From assembly GCA_964017065.1 (NCBI GenBank), contig OZ024785.1, forward strand, positions 6,522,167 to 6,586,166: a stretch of DNA of 64,000 nt, given 5' to 3'. The position numbers and the translations under genes were made by a program. Positions 1 through 10,984 of this stretch are shown piece after piece (the first letter of the stretch is position 1; the number at the start of each line of letters is the position of its first letter). Source of the stretch: Haliclona indistincta. Taxonomy: Eukaryota; Porifera; Demospongiae; Haplosclerida; Chalinidae. Below the pieces are notes generated by a model, which saw only the letters and a list, made by a program, of their open reading frames with translations, was not told where the DNA came from and made no database searches.

Positions 1-2540
1 TGTATCCCTTGTTTACTGGTCTCCCTTGGTTAGCTACTATCTGTCCATATGCGTCCCTATAGTAGACATGTATTTCTTGCTTACTGGTCTCCCTTGGTTA
101 GCTACTATCTGTCTGTATGCGTCCCTATAGTAGACATGTATCCCTTGTTTACTGGTCTCACTTGGTTAGCTACTATCTGTCTGTATGCGTCCCTACAGTA
201 GACATGTATCCCTTGTTTACTGGTCTCCCTTGGTTAGCTACTATCTGTCCATATGCGTCCCTATAGTAGACATGTATTTCTTGCTTACTGGTCTCCCTTG
301 GTTAGCTACTATCTGTCTGTATGCGTCCCTATAGTAGACATGTATCCCTTGTTTACTGGTCTCCCTTGGTTAGCTACTATCTGTCTGTATGCGTCCCTAC
401 AGTAGACATGTATCCCTTGTTTACTGGTCTCCCTTGGTTAGCTACTATCTGTCCATATGCGTCCCTACAGTAGACATGTATCCCTTGTTTACTGGTCTCC
501 CTTGGTTAGCTACTATCTGTCCATATGCGTCCCTATAGTAGACATGTATTTCTTGCTTACTGGTCTCCCTTGGTTAGCTACTATCTGTCTGTATGCGTCC
601 CTATAGTAGACATGTATCCCTTGTTTACTGGTCTCCCTTGGTTAGCTACTATCTGTCTGTATGCGTCCCTATACAGTAGACATGTATCCCTTGTTTACTG
701 GTCTCCCTTGGTTAGCTACTATCTTGTCCATATGCGTCCCTATAGTAGACATGTATTTCTTGCTTACTGGTCTCCCTTGGTTAGCTACTATCTGTCTGTA
801 TGCGTCCCTATAGTAGACATGTATCCCTTGTTTACTGGTCTCCCTTGGTTAGCTACTATCTGTCTGTATGCGTCCCTACAGTAGACATGTATCCCTTGTT
901 TACTGGTCTCCCTTGGTTAGCTTCTATCTGTCTGTATGCGTCCCTACAGTAGACATGTATACAGTTTATACTGGTCTCCCTTGGTTAGCTACTATCTGTC
1001 TGTATGCGTCCCTATAGTAGACATGTATCCCTTGTTTACTGGTCTCCCTTGGTTAGCTACTATCTGTCTGTATGCGTCCCTACAGTAGACATGTATCCCT
1101 TGTTTACTGGTCTCCCTTGGTTAGCTTCTATCTGTCTGTATGCGTCCCTACAGTAGACATGTATACAGTTTATACTGGTCTCCCTTGGTTAGCTACTATC
1201 TGTCTGTATGCGTCCCTATAGTAGACATGTATCCCTTGTTTACTGGTCTCCCTTGGTTAGCTACTATCTGTCTGTATGCGTCCCTACAGTAGACATGTAT
1301 CCCTTGCTTACTAGTCTCCCTTGGTTAGCTACTATCTGTCTGTATGCGTCCCTATAGTAGACATGTATATCCCTTGTTTACTGGTCTCCCTTGGTTAGCT
1401 ACTATCTGTCCATATGCGTCCCTATAGTAGACATGTATTTCTTGCTTTCTGGTCTCCCTTGGTTAGCTACTATCTGTCTGTATGCGTCCCTACAGTAGAC
1501 ATGTATCCCTTGTTTACTGGTCTCCCTTGGTTAGCTACTCTCTGTCTGTATGCGTCCCTATAGTAGACATGTATCCCTTGTTTACTGGTCTCCCTTGGTT
1601 AGCTACTATCTGTCCATATGCGTCCCTATAGTAGACATGTATTTCTTGCTTACTGGTCTCCCTTGGTTAGCTACTATCTGTCTGTATGCGTCCCTATAGT
1701 AGACATGTATCCCTTGTTTACTGGTCTCCCTTGGTTAGCTACTATCTGTCTGTATGCGTCCCTACAGTAGACATGTATCCCTTGTTTACTGGTCTCCCTT
1801 GGTTAGCTACTATCTGTCCATATGCGTCCCTATAGTAGACATGTATTTCTTGCTTACTGGTCTCCCTTGGTTAGCTACTATCTGTCTGTATGCGTCCCTA
1901 TAGTAGACATGTATCCCTTGTTTACTGGTCTCCCTTGGTTAGCTACTATCTGTCTGTATGCGTCCCTACAGTAGACATGTATCCCTTGTTTACTGGTCTC
2001 CCTTGGTTAGCTACTCTCTGTCTGTATGCGTCCCTATAGTAGACATGTATCCCTTGTTTACTGGTCTCCCTTGGTTAGCTACTATCTGTCCATATGCGTC
2101 CCTATAGTAGACATGTATTTCTTGCTTACTGGTCTCCCTTGGTTAGCTACTATCTGTCTGTATGCGTCCCTATAGTAGACATGTATCCCTTGTTTACTGG
2201 TCTCCCTTGGTTAGCTACTATCTGTCTGTATGCGTCCCTACAGTAGACATGTATCCCTTGTTTACTGGTCTCCCTTGGTTAGCTACTATCTGTCCATATG
2301 CGTCCCTATAGTAGACATGTATTTCTTGCTTACTGGTCTCCCTTGGTTAGCTACTATCTGTCTGTATGCGTCCCTATAGTAGACATGTATCCCTTGTTTA
2401 CTGGTCTCCCTTGGTTAGCTACTATCTGTCTGTATGCGTCCCTACAGTAGACATGTATCCCTTGTTTACTGGTCTCCCTTGGTTAGCTTCTATCTGTCTG
2501 TATGCGTCCCTACAGTAGACATGTATACAGTTTATACTGG
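1..2540. repeat. 68-bp tandem satellite array (~37 copies)
   Basis: About 37 head-to-tail copies of a 68-bp unit that contains TATCCCTTGTTTACTGG and TTGGTTAGCTACTATCTGTC. Unit starts fall at 1, 69, 137 and 205, giving an exact period of 68. Variant units (TTTCTTGCTTACTGG after CCATATGCG, CTACAG instead of CTATAG, and a GTATACAGTTTATACTGG unit) recur in a fixed order, so there is a higher-order repeat of several monomers. The array runs off the left edge and stops near 2540. It can be translated for more than 100 codons only because monomers are similar and 68 is not a multiple of 3; it is not a gene. Confidence 0.97.
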
Positions 2541-3312
2541 TTTCATGTTGATTCATGTTGATTCACAGTTTGTGCTAGTTTTATGTTGATTTCATGTGTC
2601 CCGTAGATAAACACTCTGTTCTTTTGTCTCATAGCAAAACATCCTTTTCTTCTGTTCTCTGTTTCTGTCGCTCATAGAAATCTTTTTTTCATATCACACA
2701 TCTAAAACCCTCTATATTTTATATTTATAAAATATATATTATATTTATATTTTATATTTATATTTTATAAAAATTTATATATTTTGTTTTCTTGCTCACT
2801 ACTACTTTGTTTTGCCTCATTGTTGTTATAGTCAGGAACTTAATCACTATTATTAACATTATTTTTTTCTTTCTACAGAGTTGCAAGATCAAGAGTCCTT
2901 CGCAGTCTAACCTGATCATGACAAGACAACTTGACAAAAGATTTTGAATAAGTACAGACATTTGTATCTAGCATAATACATGTACACAAACAATAACTCA
3001 ATCATAAACTGTACTGTTTGTTTTTTGTACTCATGCAGTTTCATCATCTGTCATTCATACAGTTTAATTATTCAATTTCAGAGATTCAATTCAATCGTCA
3101 CGCGGTGTGTAGCTGCGTAACACACAATAGTGTTTGGAGCACGCTAGATTCAAATAGTGTTTGGAGCACTCTAGATTCAGTGTGCGTCAAACACTGATGT
3201 TGGTGTGCTCTGCACGCTAGTGTGCATAGCACACTCAAGAAAGGTGTGCTGGCTGGTACCGTTGTATGCACACCATATTTAGTGTGCAATGACCACATTC
3301 TTTTCTAAGAGT
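2541..3312. other. AT-rich spacer without a recognisable gene
   Basis: Follows the satellite. It holds an A/T-rich stretch (about 2700-2780) and, from about 3110 to 3312, short repeated motifs around AGTGTTTGGAGCAC and GTGTGC/GCACAC. That last part looks like a small mobile insertion, because it replaces the rest of exon 2 of the Ig-gene copy that begins at 3313. No convincing coding sequence is seen. Confidence 0.5.
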
Positions 3313-3602
3313 GTAGTATTGTTACACCAGAGGTTGAATTAGTGAGTGGTGCTGGACTGACGCCTGAGCCAGTTACCAATGCAAGATGGTAAAAGTGTTC
3401 TCTTCACATCGGAGGCAGGTAGAAATATCATAGATAATAGCATGGTCCTGATCAAAACCACCTCCAGGAAAATCAAAGTTCTGCTGACACTGGCAGTCAC
3501 CTGTAGCGTGAAAAAATGTACACGACAGTATAGCAGATAAAGCATACCTTGAGCTATGGATAACACGAGAACGACCAGCGGGGTCAATAGTCCACGTGCC
3601 AT
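3313..3602 (-). pseudogene. Ig-receptor copy A, truncated (signal exon plus part of exon 2)
   Basis: A signal-peptide exon (3602-3548, starting MARGLLTPLVVLVLSIAQ) ends at a GT donor. Part of exon 2 follows from 3500 and contains the family motif GDCQCQQNFDFPGGG and the STCLRC cysteines. A 4-nt insertion near 3380, compared with the other copies, shifts the frame (TFTIL is followed by HW and a stop). The exon then ends abruptly at 3313, in the middle of the unit. It is the 5' relic of the receptor family represented by the intact copies B and F and is probably non-functional. Distal exons are missing. Confidence 0.75.
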
Positions 3603-3735
3603 GTTGTCAGGGATGAGTGAATTTACTTCTCTATGCTGTCATACAATACAAAGCTAGAAATGAAGCCAACAGCAACACGGACACTTTCCAGTGAGATAAT
3701 CATAGCGTTGAAGTTCCATACTGATAGATGCACTA

Positions 3736-4427
3736 TACTAGGGTCACGTTGACTTGACAATTAAGCAACTCAAATAACTCGTTTAATTTATAAGCTATAA
3801 ACAGCGGTGTTTTACCATCAAAACAAGCGCTCTGAAGCGGGTATAGCGATGTATGATAAAACCACGTTGTAGCAGAAACAGGCGCACGATGAAATCAAAG
3901 GGCAGAAATACTTAGCAAGTACTTGCCGCCATTTAGAGGTCAGCCTACCGCCCACTCAGCCACTCCCGTTGTTAGCACGTGAACTTGCAAACGCGGCAGA
4001 ACGAGCAAAAAGACGACTTTATAGGACGAGGGATAAGTTAAAATCACAGACACGAGAAGTGATATACAACGTTTACGACTATTTTGACAAACTACACAAG
4101 AAAGGACGATCACTGGGACCACTACAACGAACAGCAGCTGCTACAAGTTAGCCAAATGTTGTATGCTTGTTCATGCAACTTGTTCATGGCTAAACACTAC
4201 ATAAATTTACATGCCTACTGTCTTCTATACTAGAAATGAGCATCAAGACTAGACACTGAGGGAATAGACACTTGTATGTGATTATTTCTCATTTTAACAT
4301 GCCTAATTATATTCATTGTTTATATTACTTATTAAGCAAACACTTCATAAAATATTTAACACCCACTTGAAGAAAACCTGAAAGTTTGTATTTTTAATGA
4401 GCTGGACAAGTCAACGTGACTCTAGTA
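3736..4427. mobile_element. TA-flanked DNA transposon remnant with ~22-bp terminal inverted repeats
   Basis: The ends are inverted copies (TACTAGGGTCACGTTGACTTG against its near-perfect complement at 4406-4427) and both are flanked by TA. Comparison with the homologous upstream region of copy B, near 10440, shows the empty site. The TA duplication fits the Tc1/mariner superfamily. Inside, 3969-4148 (+) encodes a basic 60-residue peptide (LKSQTREVIYNVYDYFDKLH near its middle) that resembles the N-terminal DNA-binding part of a transposase, but the catalytic part is absent. This is therefore probably a non-autonomous, internally deleted element. Confidence 0.7.
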
Positions 4428-4570
4428 TAGTTCCTTTTTCATCGGAATAGTAAAAGGGCGGGGCTCAGAACGACGTCATTACGCGTCAGTATTTATAATG
4501 AAGTTTACTTGTGTGCATACCATGTTTTTTTTTGTTTTTTTTTAACTTTTCAACATGAAAATAGCAAAAG

Positions 4571-4885
4571 CTAATACAAGTCATGTTCTGAAAGAAATTT
4601 AACTAAATTATATTTAAAAGAAGAGATAGAAATAGTCGATTGGAGAGAAAAAGGGAGTGAATTCCAAAGAACAACAGAATTAGGAACAAAGGAGTGTAAT
4701 AAATAATTTGTACGTACAATAGGTTTAATAAGATTTAAATTACGATTACTAGTATAAGGTGAGTTATTAAAGTTAAATATATTTACAGGAAAGTAAGAGT
4801 AATTGTACAAGATACCATGTAGAGTGGTTAATTTTAAATATTGTCTACGTAATTTTAATGGAGGTAAGTCAAGTTCAATTAGCAT
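4571..4885 (-). pseudogene. Non-LTR retrotransposon (LINE) fragment, C-terminal end of ORF2
   Basis: A 104-codon open stretch has the pattern of the region after the reverse transcriptase of Jockey/CR1-like LINEs: LKLRRQYLKLTTLHGILYN, then VRTNYLLHSFVPNSVVLWNS and SSFKYNLVKFL. No reverse transcriptase or endonuclease core lies next to it, so it is a 5'-truncated insertion. It abuts a metallothionein-like pseudogene. Confidence 0.65.
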
Positions 4886-4894
4886 GTTTCCTTT

Positions 4895-5150
4895 ACCTCA
4901 GAACATACTGCAAGTGTGTTGGACAGCAGTGTGCTGAGGGATGCTGTACCAGTGTGTGCAGGCGATGTGATGGGAGCCAGTGTAACTGTGAATGGCAATG
5001 ACTGTAGATGTGGCAAAGGAGGTTGTCAGCGTAGACCTGGCTCAAACTAAATGACCAGATTCTTCTTCTCCAACAAAAATCCAAGCTGCAAGTGTTTTAG
5101 CTGTGATGACAACTCAGTCCTGCTGTCAGTGCACCTGCCTTGGTTGTATA
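4895..5150 (+). pseudogene. Metallothionein-like pseudogene (exons 2-3 relic)
   Basis: This region aligns by eye with exons 2 and 3 of the four intact Cys-rich genes at 35.9-41.6 kb. It has TGCAAGTGTGTTGGACAGCA, the GATGTGATGGGAGCC core and, further on, CAAGCTGCAAGTGTT and TGTCAGTGCACCTGC. Substitutions and indels break the frame, the splice junctions have decayed, and the ATG exon is missing. It sits beyond the 5' end of Ig copy A in the opposite orientation, the same arrangement as seen for the intact genes. Confidence 0.7.
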
Positions 5151-5538
5151 ACTACAATTTACCTCATTGCCCGGGCCTGGTGTGAGGTTGCATGGAGCAG
5201 GTATATCTTGTTGACCATGTAGGATCAGAGCTTGGTGACCTCACAATAGCAGAATAATAATCATTAAATTAATTGTGTTCTCTTTTGAAACTAAACAGGT
5301 CTGCAACACCAGTCTAGAGTTAGTGAATAGTGTGTATGCAGCTGCTAGAGTGCAGGCAGTCAACGACATAAGATATGCACGCATAACTGAACTACTATAC
5401 TAGTCCGTCTAAATACAGTACCAAACAAATAATTGTTACAACAGTAAATATCATTGAATAATACTGCTAGTATTAATAACACTGCAACTATGTAACTTGT
5501 TCAGGCTACTTCATAAATAATTTCAATATCATTATTTT

Positions 5539-5684
5539 CTGTTAGACAAGTGATATTGAAGCAAAGAAACCATTACCAAGACAGCAGCAGATCAGTACAG
5601 GAATCAGTATACTGATAATGCCGGCTAAAAGGGTTCCAATGATAACAATAATAATGATGAGACCAATTGAAATACCTGTAAAAC
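5539..5684 (-). CDS. Orphan transmembrane/short-tail exon of the Ig-receptor family
   Basis: After an AG acceptor, a phase-1 exon reads GISIGLIIIIVIIGTLLAG, then IISILIPVLICCCLGNGFF, and ends at a stop. It has a transmembrane helix followed by a CCCLG juxtamembrane motif, and it is clearly homologous to the last exon of copy C at 12340-12138. It could be an alternative last exon of copy B, because its phase is compatible with B's stalk exon. It could equally be the only remainder of another receptor. Exon phase was checked by eye; usage is unknown. Confidence 0.5.
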
Positions 5685-5749
5685 ACTACCATCATTATAG
5701 CTATTCTAGAAAATAAATTTGTTCACGAACGGTACTGATTTGCACAGCT

Positions 5750-5985
5750 ATACCTCACTTATACTACAACTGCGCATACATAAATGCCGTCCCCACCCCA
5801 CGGAAGGAAGAGGTGTCAAAATGCATGAGGCTAGTAGCTCCAAGATACACACCTCCACAGTTGGTATAAATAATTGTGACTGGTATTAATTTTTATTTCT
5901 GACCTTCCAACACAAACATCATAAGATGGTTAGACCACCAATATTAACTAAGCAATTGAAACCATAATGACAGAAAACTGTGTCA
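5750..5985. repeat. Dispersed repeat, copy 1 (second copy 7490-7725)
   Basis: About 235 bp, beginning TATACTACAACTGCGCATAC, occur again at 7490-7725 in direct orientation with scattered substitutions. The shared internal text includes GGTATTAATTTTTATTTCTG and GGTTAGACCACCAATATTA. It is either a MITE-like element or part of a segmental duplication inside the receptor locus. No coding potential. Confidence 0.6.
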
Positions 5986-5994
5986 AGTTGTCAA

Positions 5995-6063
5995 CTGAAC
6001 CATGTTCTCTTTACAAGGACAAGTGCAAATGTGAAAAAGATTGCTGCACAAAAATTGCCTGAG
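5995..6063 (+). pseudogene. Metallothionein-like exon 3 fragment
   Basis: A short match to the 3' end of exon 3 of the Cys-rich genes: ACAAGGACAAGTGCAAATGT, then AAAGATTGCTGCACAAAAAT and a stop. Nothing else of the gene is present. It is further evidence that metallothionein-like copies were scattered through the Ig locus. Confidence 0.55.
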
Positions 6064-6616
6064 ATGATAAACAAGCTCGTACATACCTCTTCAACAAATC
6101 AATATACAGTGTTTGTTCAATGCTGCTGGTTTCAATTAGCAGTACAATTCCAACTGTGAGCAATTTTAAGCTCGGTATGTAACTACAAATTTTTTAAGCA
6201 TGGGAATTAATTCAAATACGTAACAATGCGTGCAAATTCAAATCTTATTACAACTCCTATTATTATTCTCCTATTCTCTTATTACTATAAAGCTCTTGTG
6301 TAATCATTTTCACTGTCAGTTTGTTAACTAAACTATGGTGTAGTGAAACCAAAATTAATTATTATAGTGCAGTTATAGTGCACATAAAAATACAGGCTAA
6401 AATGTAACAGCAGGTAATTAAAAGTTTATGCTTTGAGCCTTGACCACTAACATACAAGACCACTAAATTTCTGTAATAAAAAAATACTGTTAGGACCAGT
6501 GGTTAGTACACATGTAAAATTAACACAATGTAGAAAAATAAAAAAAAATTTGTTGGTATGCTAGAAATATTCATGAGACTGATCCGTTTCCTCTGTATAA
6601 GCTTCATTATCATTCA

Positions 6617-8205
6617 CTAGCTATGAGGAGCTGACTGTGTCTGCAGTACTGAGGAATAGGCAGCATTGTCCTCCAGTTCAATAGGCTGAGAAACACCTCC
6701 TCCCAGTACTCCATAAGACTCATTCTCAACTGACTGGAGTTTATCAGGTTCACCTAAAAAAACAAAATCGATGCTGTTTCTACTAGTCATGTTAGCATTA
6801 TTATAACAGTGCACTAACACATACATGTTAAGCTGTTTTCATACAACAATTGTAACTCATAATTATGTAATGTGTACTATTATAACATGCACTCAAAGTT
6901 AGTAATACGTACTGAGTGCATGTTGTAGCACGTATAGCATAAAAGCTTATATGCACTCAAAGTAAGGACTCATTAAACCTACAGTAGTTCACTCTTCCTT
7001 ACGCCATTTCTTTTTGCAAATTAAGACTGCTGCTAGTAGCACCACTAGTGTCAGAATTACTGCTATCAGTCCAACAACAACACCAACAAAGACGCCAGTT
7101 GAGATATAACCTGAAGATCAGAAAGATATTTAGACAAAGTTCAGGAACAGCAGATGTTGCTATGGTCTAACACTGTTATTACCCAAAAAGACAAGAACTG
7201 TTAATACCATCAGTAAATTTAGGAGAAACTAAATAGAAAACTGAGATTATCTAGATTATGTTTAAGTTTAAGCATGAATATACATGCAAATTTGTGTAAT
7301 AGTTATAAACAGAACTCAGTTTAAGCGCTAATCAATGCTAGTACATGCATGCACCTTTACTGACATTCTTCTGTGTTTTGTTAGTAGTAGATGTTTGTAA
7401 CAATTGGATATCTCATCAATTTTGTGACTGTGGTATTTCATTAACTCACATTTGTTCACATGTAGAGATGTATGGTGCTGATTTGCACGAGCTATACATC
7501 AATTATACTACAACTGCGCATACATAAGATGCCGTCCCGCCTCATGGAAGGAAAAGGTGTCAAAGTGCATGATGCTGGTAGCTGCAAGATACACATCCAC
7601 AGCTGGCAAAAATAATCGTGCCTGGTATTAATTTTTATTTCTGACCTGCCCACACAATCATCGAAAGGTGGTTAGACCACCAATATTATCCAGGCAATTG
7701 AAATCATAATGACAGACAACTGTGTCAATAAAGCACCAAAGGTGCAGATGCCTCGGTACAGTAGCATGTATGCTAGCATGCAATTAGCAGATGCATATGA
7801 CAGCACGTATGCATGAATGCAGTAGATCCATGGAAGCATCAAAACAGTATCATAGAAGCATGCAATGCAAGCTACAGTAGAAGTGACCAGCAGATCTATG
7901 GAACATACAGGCAAGCAGTAGATCATAGCAACAGTGCTATGGAAGCACAGGCTAGTGGCAGCTATCCAGTAGCAACAGATCATAGCAACAGTGCTATGGA
8001 AGTGCAGGCTAGTGACAGCTTATCCAGCAGCAGGCAGCAGATCATAGCAACAGTGCTATCGAAGCGCAGGCTAGTGGTAGCTATCCAGCAGCAGCAGCAG
8101 ATCATAGCAACAGTACTATGGAAGCACAGGCTAGAGGCAGCTATTCAGCAGCAGCAGATCATAGCAACAGTGCTATGGAAGCACAGGCTAGTAGCAGCTA
8201 TCCAG

Positions 8206-8253
<48 letters not shown>

Positions 8254-8715
8254 GCAAGCAGCAGATCATAGCAACAGTTCTATGGAAGCGCAGGCTAGTG
8301 GCAGCTATCCAGCAGCTGTACAAGCTGTTGTACAAAAGTTGTATTGAAGCCAAACAGAATAATGTAGCTGGGCGTGACTGTAACTGCTCTGCTCGCTCTG
8401 GCTCACCTGTCGAGCAGCTAAGTGAACTCAAACACGCTTTCGCTCGCTAGTTTCACTGCTGCCAATGGAGTCGCGCGAGCTGTACTATCACAGATCAAGC
8501 CTTCAAGTTGCACTGTAGCCATCTGTAGACAGTTTTGTCTATGAAGTAGGCCCGAGCGCTCAAGACGGCTGTTTAGGTTAGCAAATCACGCCATAACTTC
8601 AAAACAAAGGCTTTAATAGCAAATCTGTCAAATTTGATTTTCATAAACTATCGAGATCTACCTGTATTGCAAGTTTCAGCGCTTAGTAGCAAGCGGTTGC
8701 TGAGATACGCATTGC

Positions 8716-8776
<61 letters not shown>

Positions 8777-10312
8777 AACAGACTACTGTATGCCTCGTGG
8801 CTCCGCCCACACCTCGGCATAACTACAGGGAATGCAAGAGGGCACATGTCAAATCTCCACAATCCTCTAGTGATATCACCTCATGTAATTTAAATGAGAG
8901 TGCAGATCTATACATATGACATGCTAAACACTGAATTCTATGGACTATACCTTGACCAGATGCAACACCATTATCTGAACTAGTTGGTGACGTTGATGGT
9001 GATGCACCAAGAGATGCAGTAGCTACAGAAGATATAAAGTTCTATATTGACTCTGCAGACATGTAACTTACTTGTAGGTCTAGGTAACACTGAAATCCTG
9101 AATGTAAGTGTTGATATAGAATTTCCGTTGTCAGCAATACAAATGTAGTCAAATGAAGATTGAATATTTGTAACTGTATAAACTGGATCTGATGTCACAG
9201 TTACATTGCCTTGTGGAGTGATCAATAAAATGGTCAGGTTGGAAGGAAAGCCAGGATCTATGACAGTGCAGTTGACTGCATAGTTATCACCACCATAAAC
9301 ACTTATCACTTGAGAGCTAGATGCAAACACTGGTGGACCTGCATTCACACATGAATACAGAGTATCTGGTTATCAATTGGTATAAGAGTAGCGTAGCAAC
9401 AGAAGATACAAAGCATTTAAGCTATTAATAAACAAGGCTCACTGTTGTTAAACAAAGTGTCCATAGCATACATGTAAGAAAGTACAGTTCAACTGGTAAA
9501 GTAGCATGCACAAACACAATATGCATAGAATACTCCAGAGTCCTCACATTGCACATTGATGGTGACTACTGCATGTCTAGTGACAATGTAGCGTGGCGCA
9601 CTTCCAGATCCAATAGAATGCTCAAGTGTGCAATTGTATACACCAGACTGACTCCGCATTATGTTAATGTATGAATATATCACATTGTCAGTTGAAGTAG
9701 CTAGTGTAGTGGAACCAAAGGTCCATCTGGCATCAATACCAGGAACAGTCCCAGGACTGGGGTTGCAGGAGAGAGAACCACTGGTTCCTTCTACTACATT
9801 GGTTGTGCCATTGGGATTAATTACTGGGTCATCAAAAACTATAATAGACAATGAGCGAAGGCTGATGAGTAATACAAAAAATCATGGTAGACAGGTACAC
9901 TTACTTATCTCATTAAAACGAATGTCCTCTTGTTTCATACCTGTAGTACAGCCAATAATAGTATCTGCAGTATTACTCAATACATCTCGAGGAACAGGCA
10001 TCATCAGTGTATACTGTGTCTCACTCCCACTAGGTGGTAGTATTGTTACACCAGAGGTTGAGTTAGTGAGTGGTGCTGGACTGACGCCTGAGCCAGCTAC
10101 CAAGATGGTAAAAGTGTCCTCATCACACCGGAGGCAGGTAGAAATGTCGTAGATAATAGCATGGTCCTGATCAAAACCACCTCCAGGAAAATCAAAGTTC
10201 TGCTGACACTGGCAGTCACCTGTAGCGTGAAAAAATGAACACGACAGCATAGCAGATAAAGCATACCTTGAACGATGGCTAATACGAGAACGACAAGCGA
10301 GCCAATTGCCAT
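6617..10312 (-). CDS. Ig-superfamily transmembrane receptor, copy B
   Basis: Seven exons, all joined in phase 1: 10312-10267 (signal peptide MAIGSLVVLVLAIVQ), 10219-9905 (family-specific Cys domain GDCQCQQNFDFPGGG...STCLRC), 9838-9548 (Ig domain with SGSLSCNPS, the ARWTFG core tryptophan and SGVYNCTLEH), 9338-9072 (second Ig-like domain, NYAVNCTVIDPG...FDYICIADNG), 9022-8951 (Ser/Thr-rich stalk), 7110-7003 (membrane helix, then CKKKWR) and 6753-6617 (cytoplasmic tail). The protein would be a type I receptor with several N-X-S/T sites. The tail has two tyrosines (ESYGVL, AAYSSVL) and stops early at 6619-6617, where copy F continues for about 25 residues. Ligand and function are unknown; a recognition or adhesion receptor is the inference. 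Confidence 0.75.
7490..7725. repeat. Dispersed repeat, copy 2
   Basis: Direct-orientation partner of 5750-5985. It lies in the large intron of copy B between the stalk and transmembrane exons. Confidence 0.6.
7800..8315. repeat. Minisatellite with GATCATAGCAACAGTGCTATGG core and CAG/CAACAG runs
   Basis: About seven imperfect tandem units of roughly 55-65 bp. Each contains CATAGCAACAGTGCTATGGA and GCAGCTATCCAGCAGCAGCA, and the last expands into (CAG/CAA)n at 8200-8255. CATAGCAACAGTGCTATG is a short imperfect palindrome, so the array can form serial hairpins. It is intronic in copy B. Long open frames occur on both strands here only because of the repeat. Confidence 0.85.
8718..8772. repeat. 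(CA)n microsatellite
   Basis: About 27 consecutive CA dinucleotides in the same intron of copy B. Confidence 0.97.
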
Positions 10313-10544
10313 GTTGTCCGCAGGGATGAGTGACTTTCCTTCTCTATGCTGTCACACAAAGCTAGAACCGGAGCCAGCAGCAACACGTGGACAGTCTTCA
10401 GTCTTTGAAATGAGATAATCATCGCATTGATGGATGGATAGACGCACGAATAATGTTCCGTAAAGGGAGGGGCTCAGAACGACGTCATCATACACTATTG
10501 ACTCCAGAAAGCTTAGTAAAACTTGTGTGCATACCATGTTTTCT

Positions 10545-10865
10545 TTGTTGTACTAGTGTGTGCAAGGGATGTGATGGGAGCCCATGTAGCTGTGGTTGAC
10601 TGTAGATGCAGCAAAGGTTGCTGTGAAATGATTATCAACAAGAAATGTAGTAAGTAGACCTACAAATTGTTCTTCAGCTGCAAACTGTCAGTGTGGTCCA
10701 AGCTGCAAGTGTTCTAGCTGTGATGACAACTCCTGCTGCCAGTGCACCTGCATTGGTTGTGATGGAGCCGTTCACTGTTGATGTGACAAGGACAAGTGCA
10801 AAGATTGCTGCACTGTGCAAAAATTGCCCGAACCTTTACTGAGACTTTATTGTAACACATTATCA
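10545..10865 (+). pseudogene. Metallothionein-like pseudogene upstream of Ig copy B
   Basis: Exons 2 and 3 of the Cys-rich family can be followed: GTGTGCAAGGGATGTGATGG, GTAGATGCAGCAAAGGTTGC, then CAAACTGTCAGTGTGGTCCA and GATGACAACTCCTGCTGCCA. In-frame stops (GTGGTTGACTG; CTGTTGATGTG) and a deletion inactivate it, and no ATG exon is seen. It is divergent from copy B and starts about 230 bp away. The same head-to-head geometry is seen for copy G and the first intact metallothionein-like gene. Confidence 0.75.
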
Positions 10866-10984
10866 TTCTGTTAATATGTGGTTAGATATGTCATGTAGAA
10901 GAGACCCAGTTCAACAAGTCAAGGAGACTAACTCTGGGCTTAAAGCCAGATACACCTGATACTTTAACAGCTACAATCTGAAAT

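Noticed and set aside
525..884. 119-residue open frame with an internal peptide repeat
   Set aside because: It lies wholly in the 68-bp satellite. Three monomers make one coding period by chance, and the other frames are equally open.
1..2540. CRISPR-like regular repeats
   Set aside because: Units are contiguous with no unique spacers, and the genome is eukaryotic.
7813..8450. Gln/Ala-rich proteins on both strands
   Set aside because: They come from the CAG minisatellite and lack any non-repeat domain or splice context; the region is intronic in receptor B.
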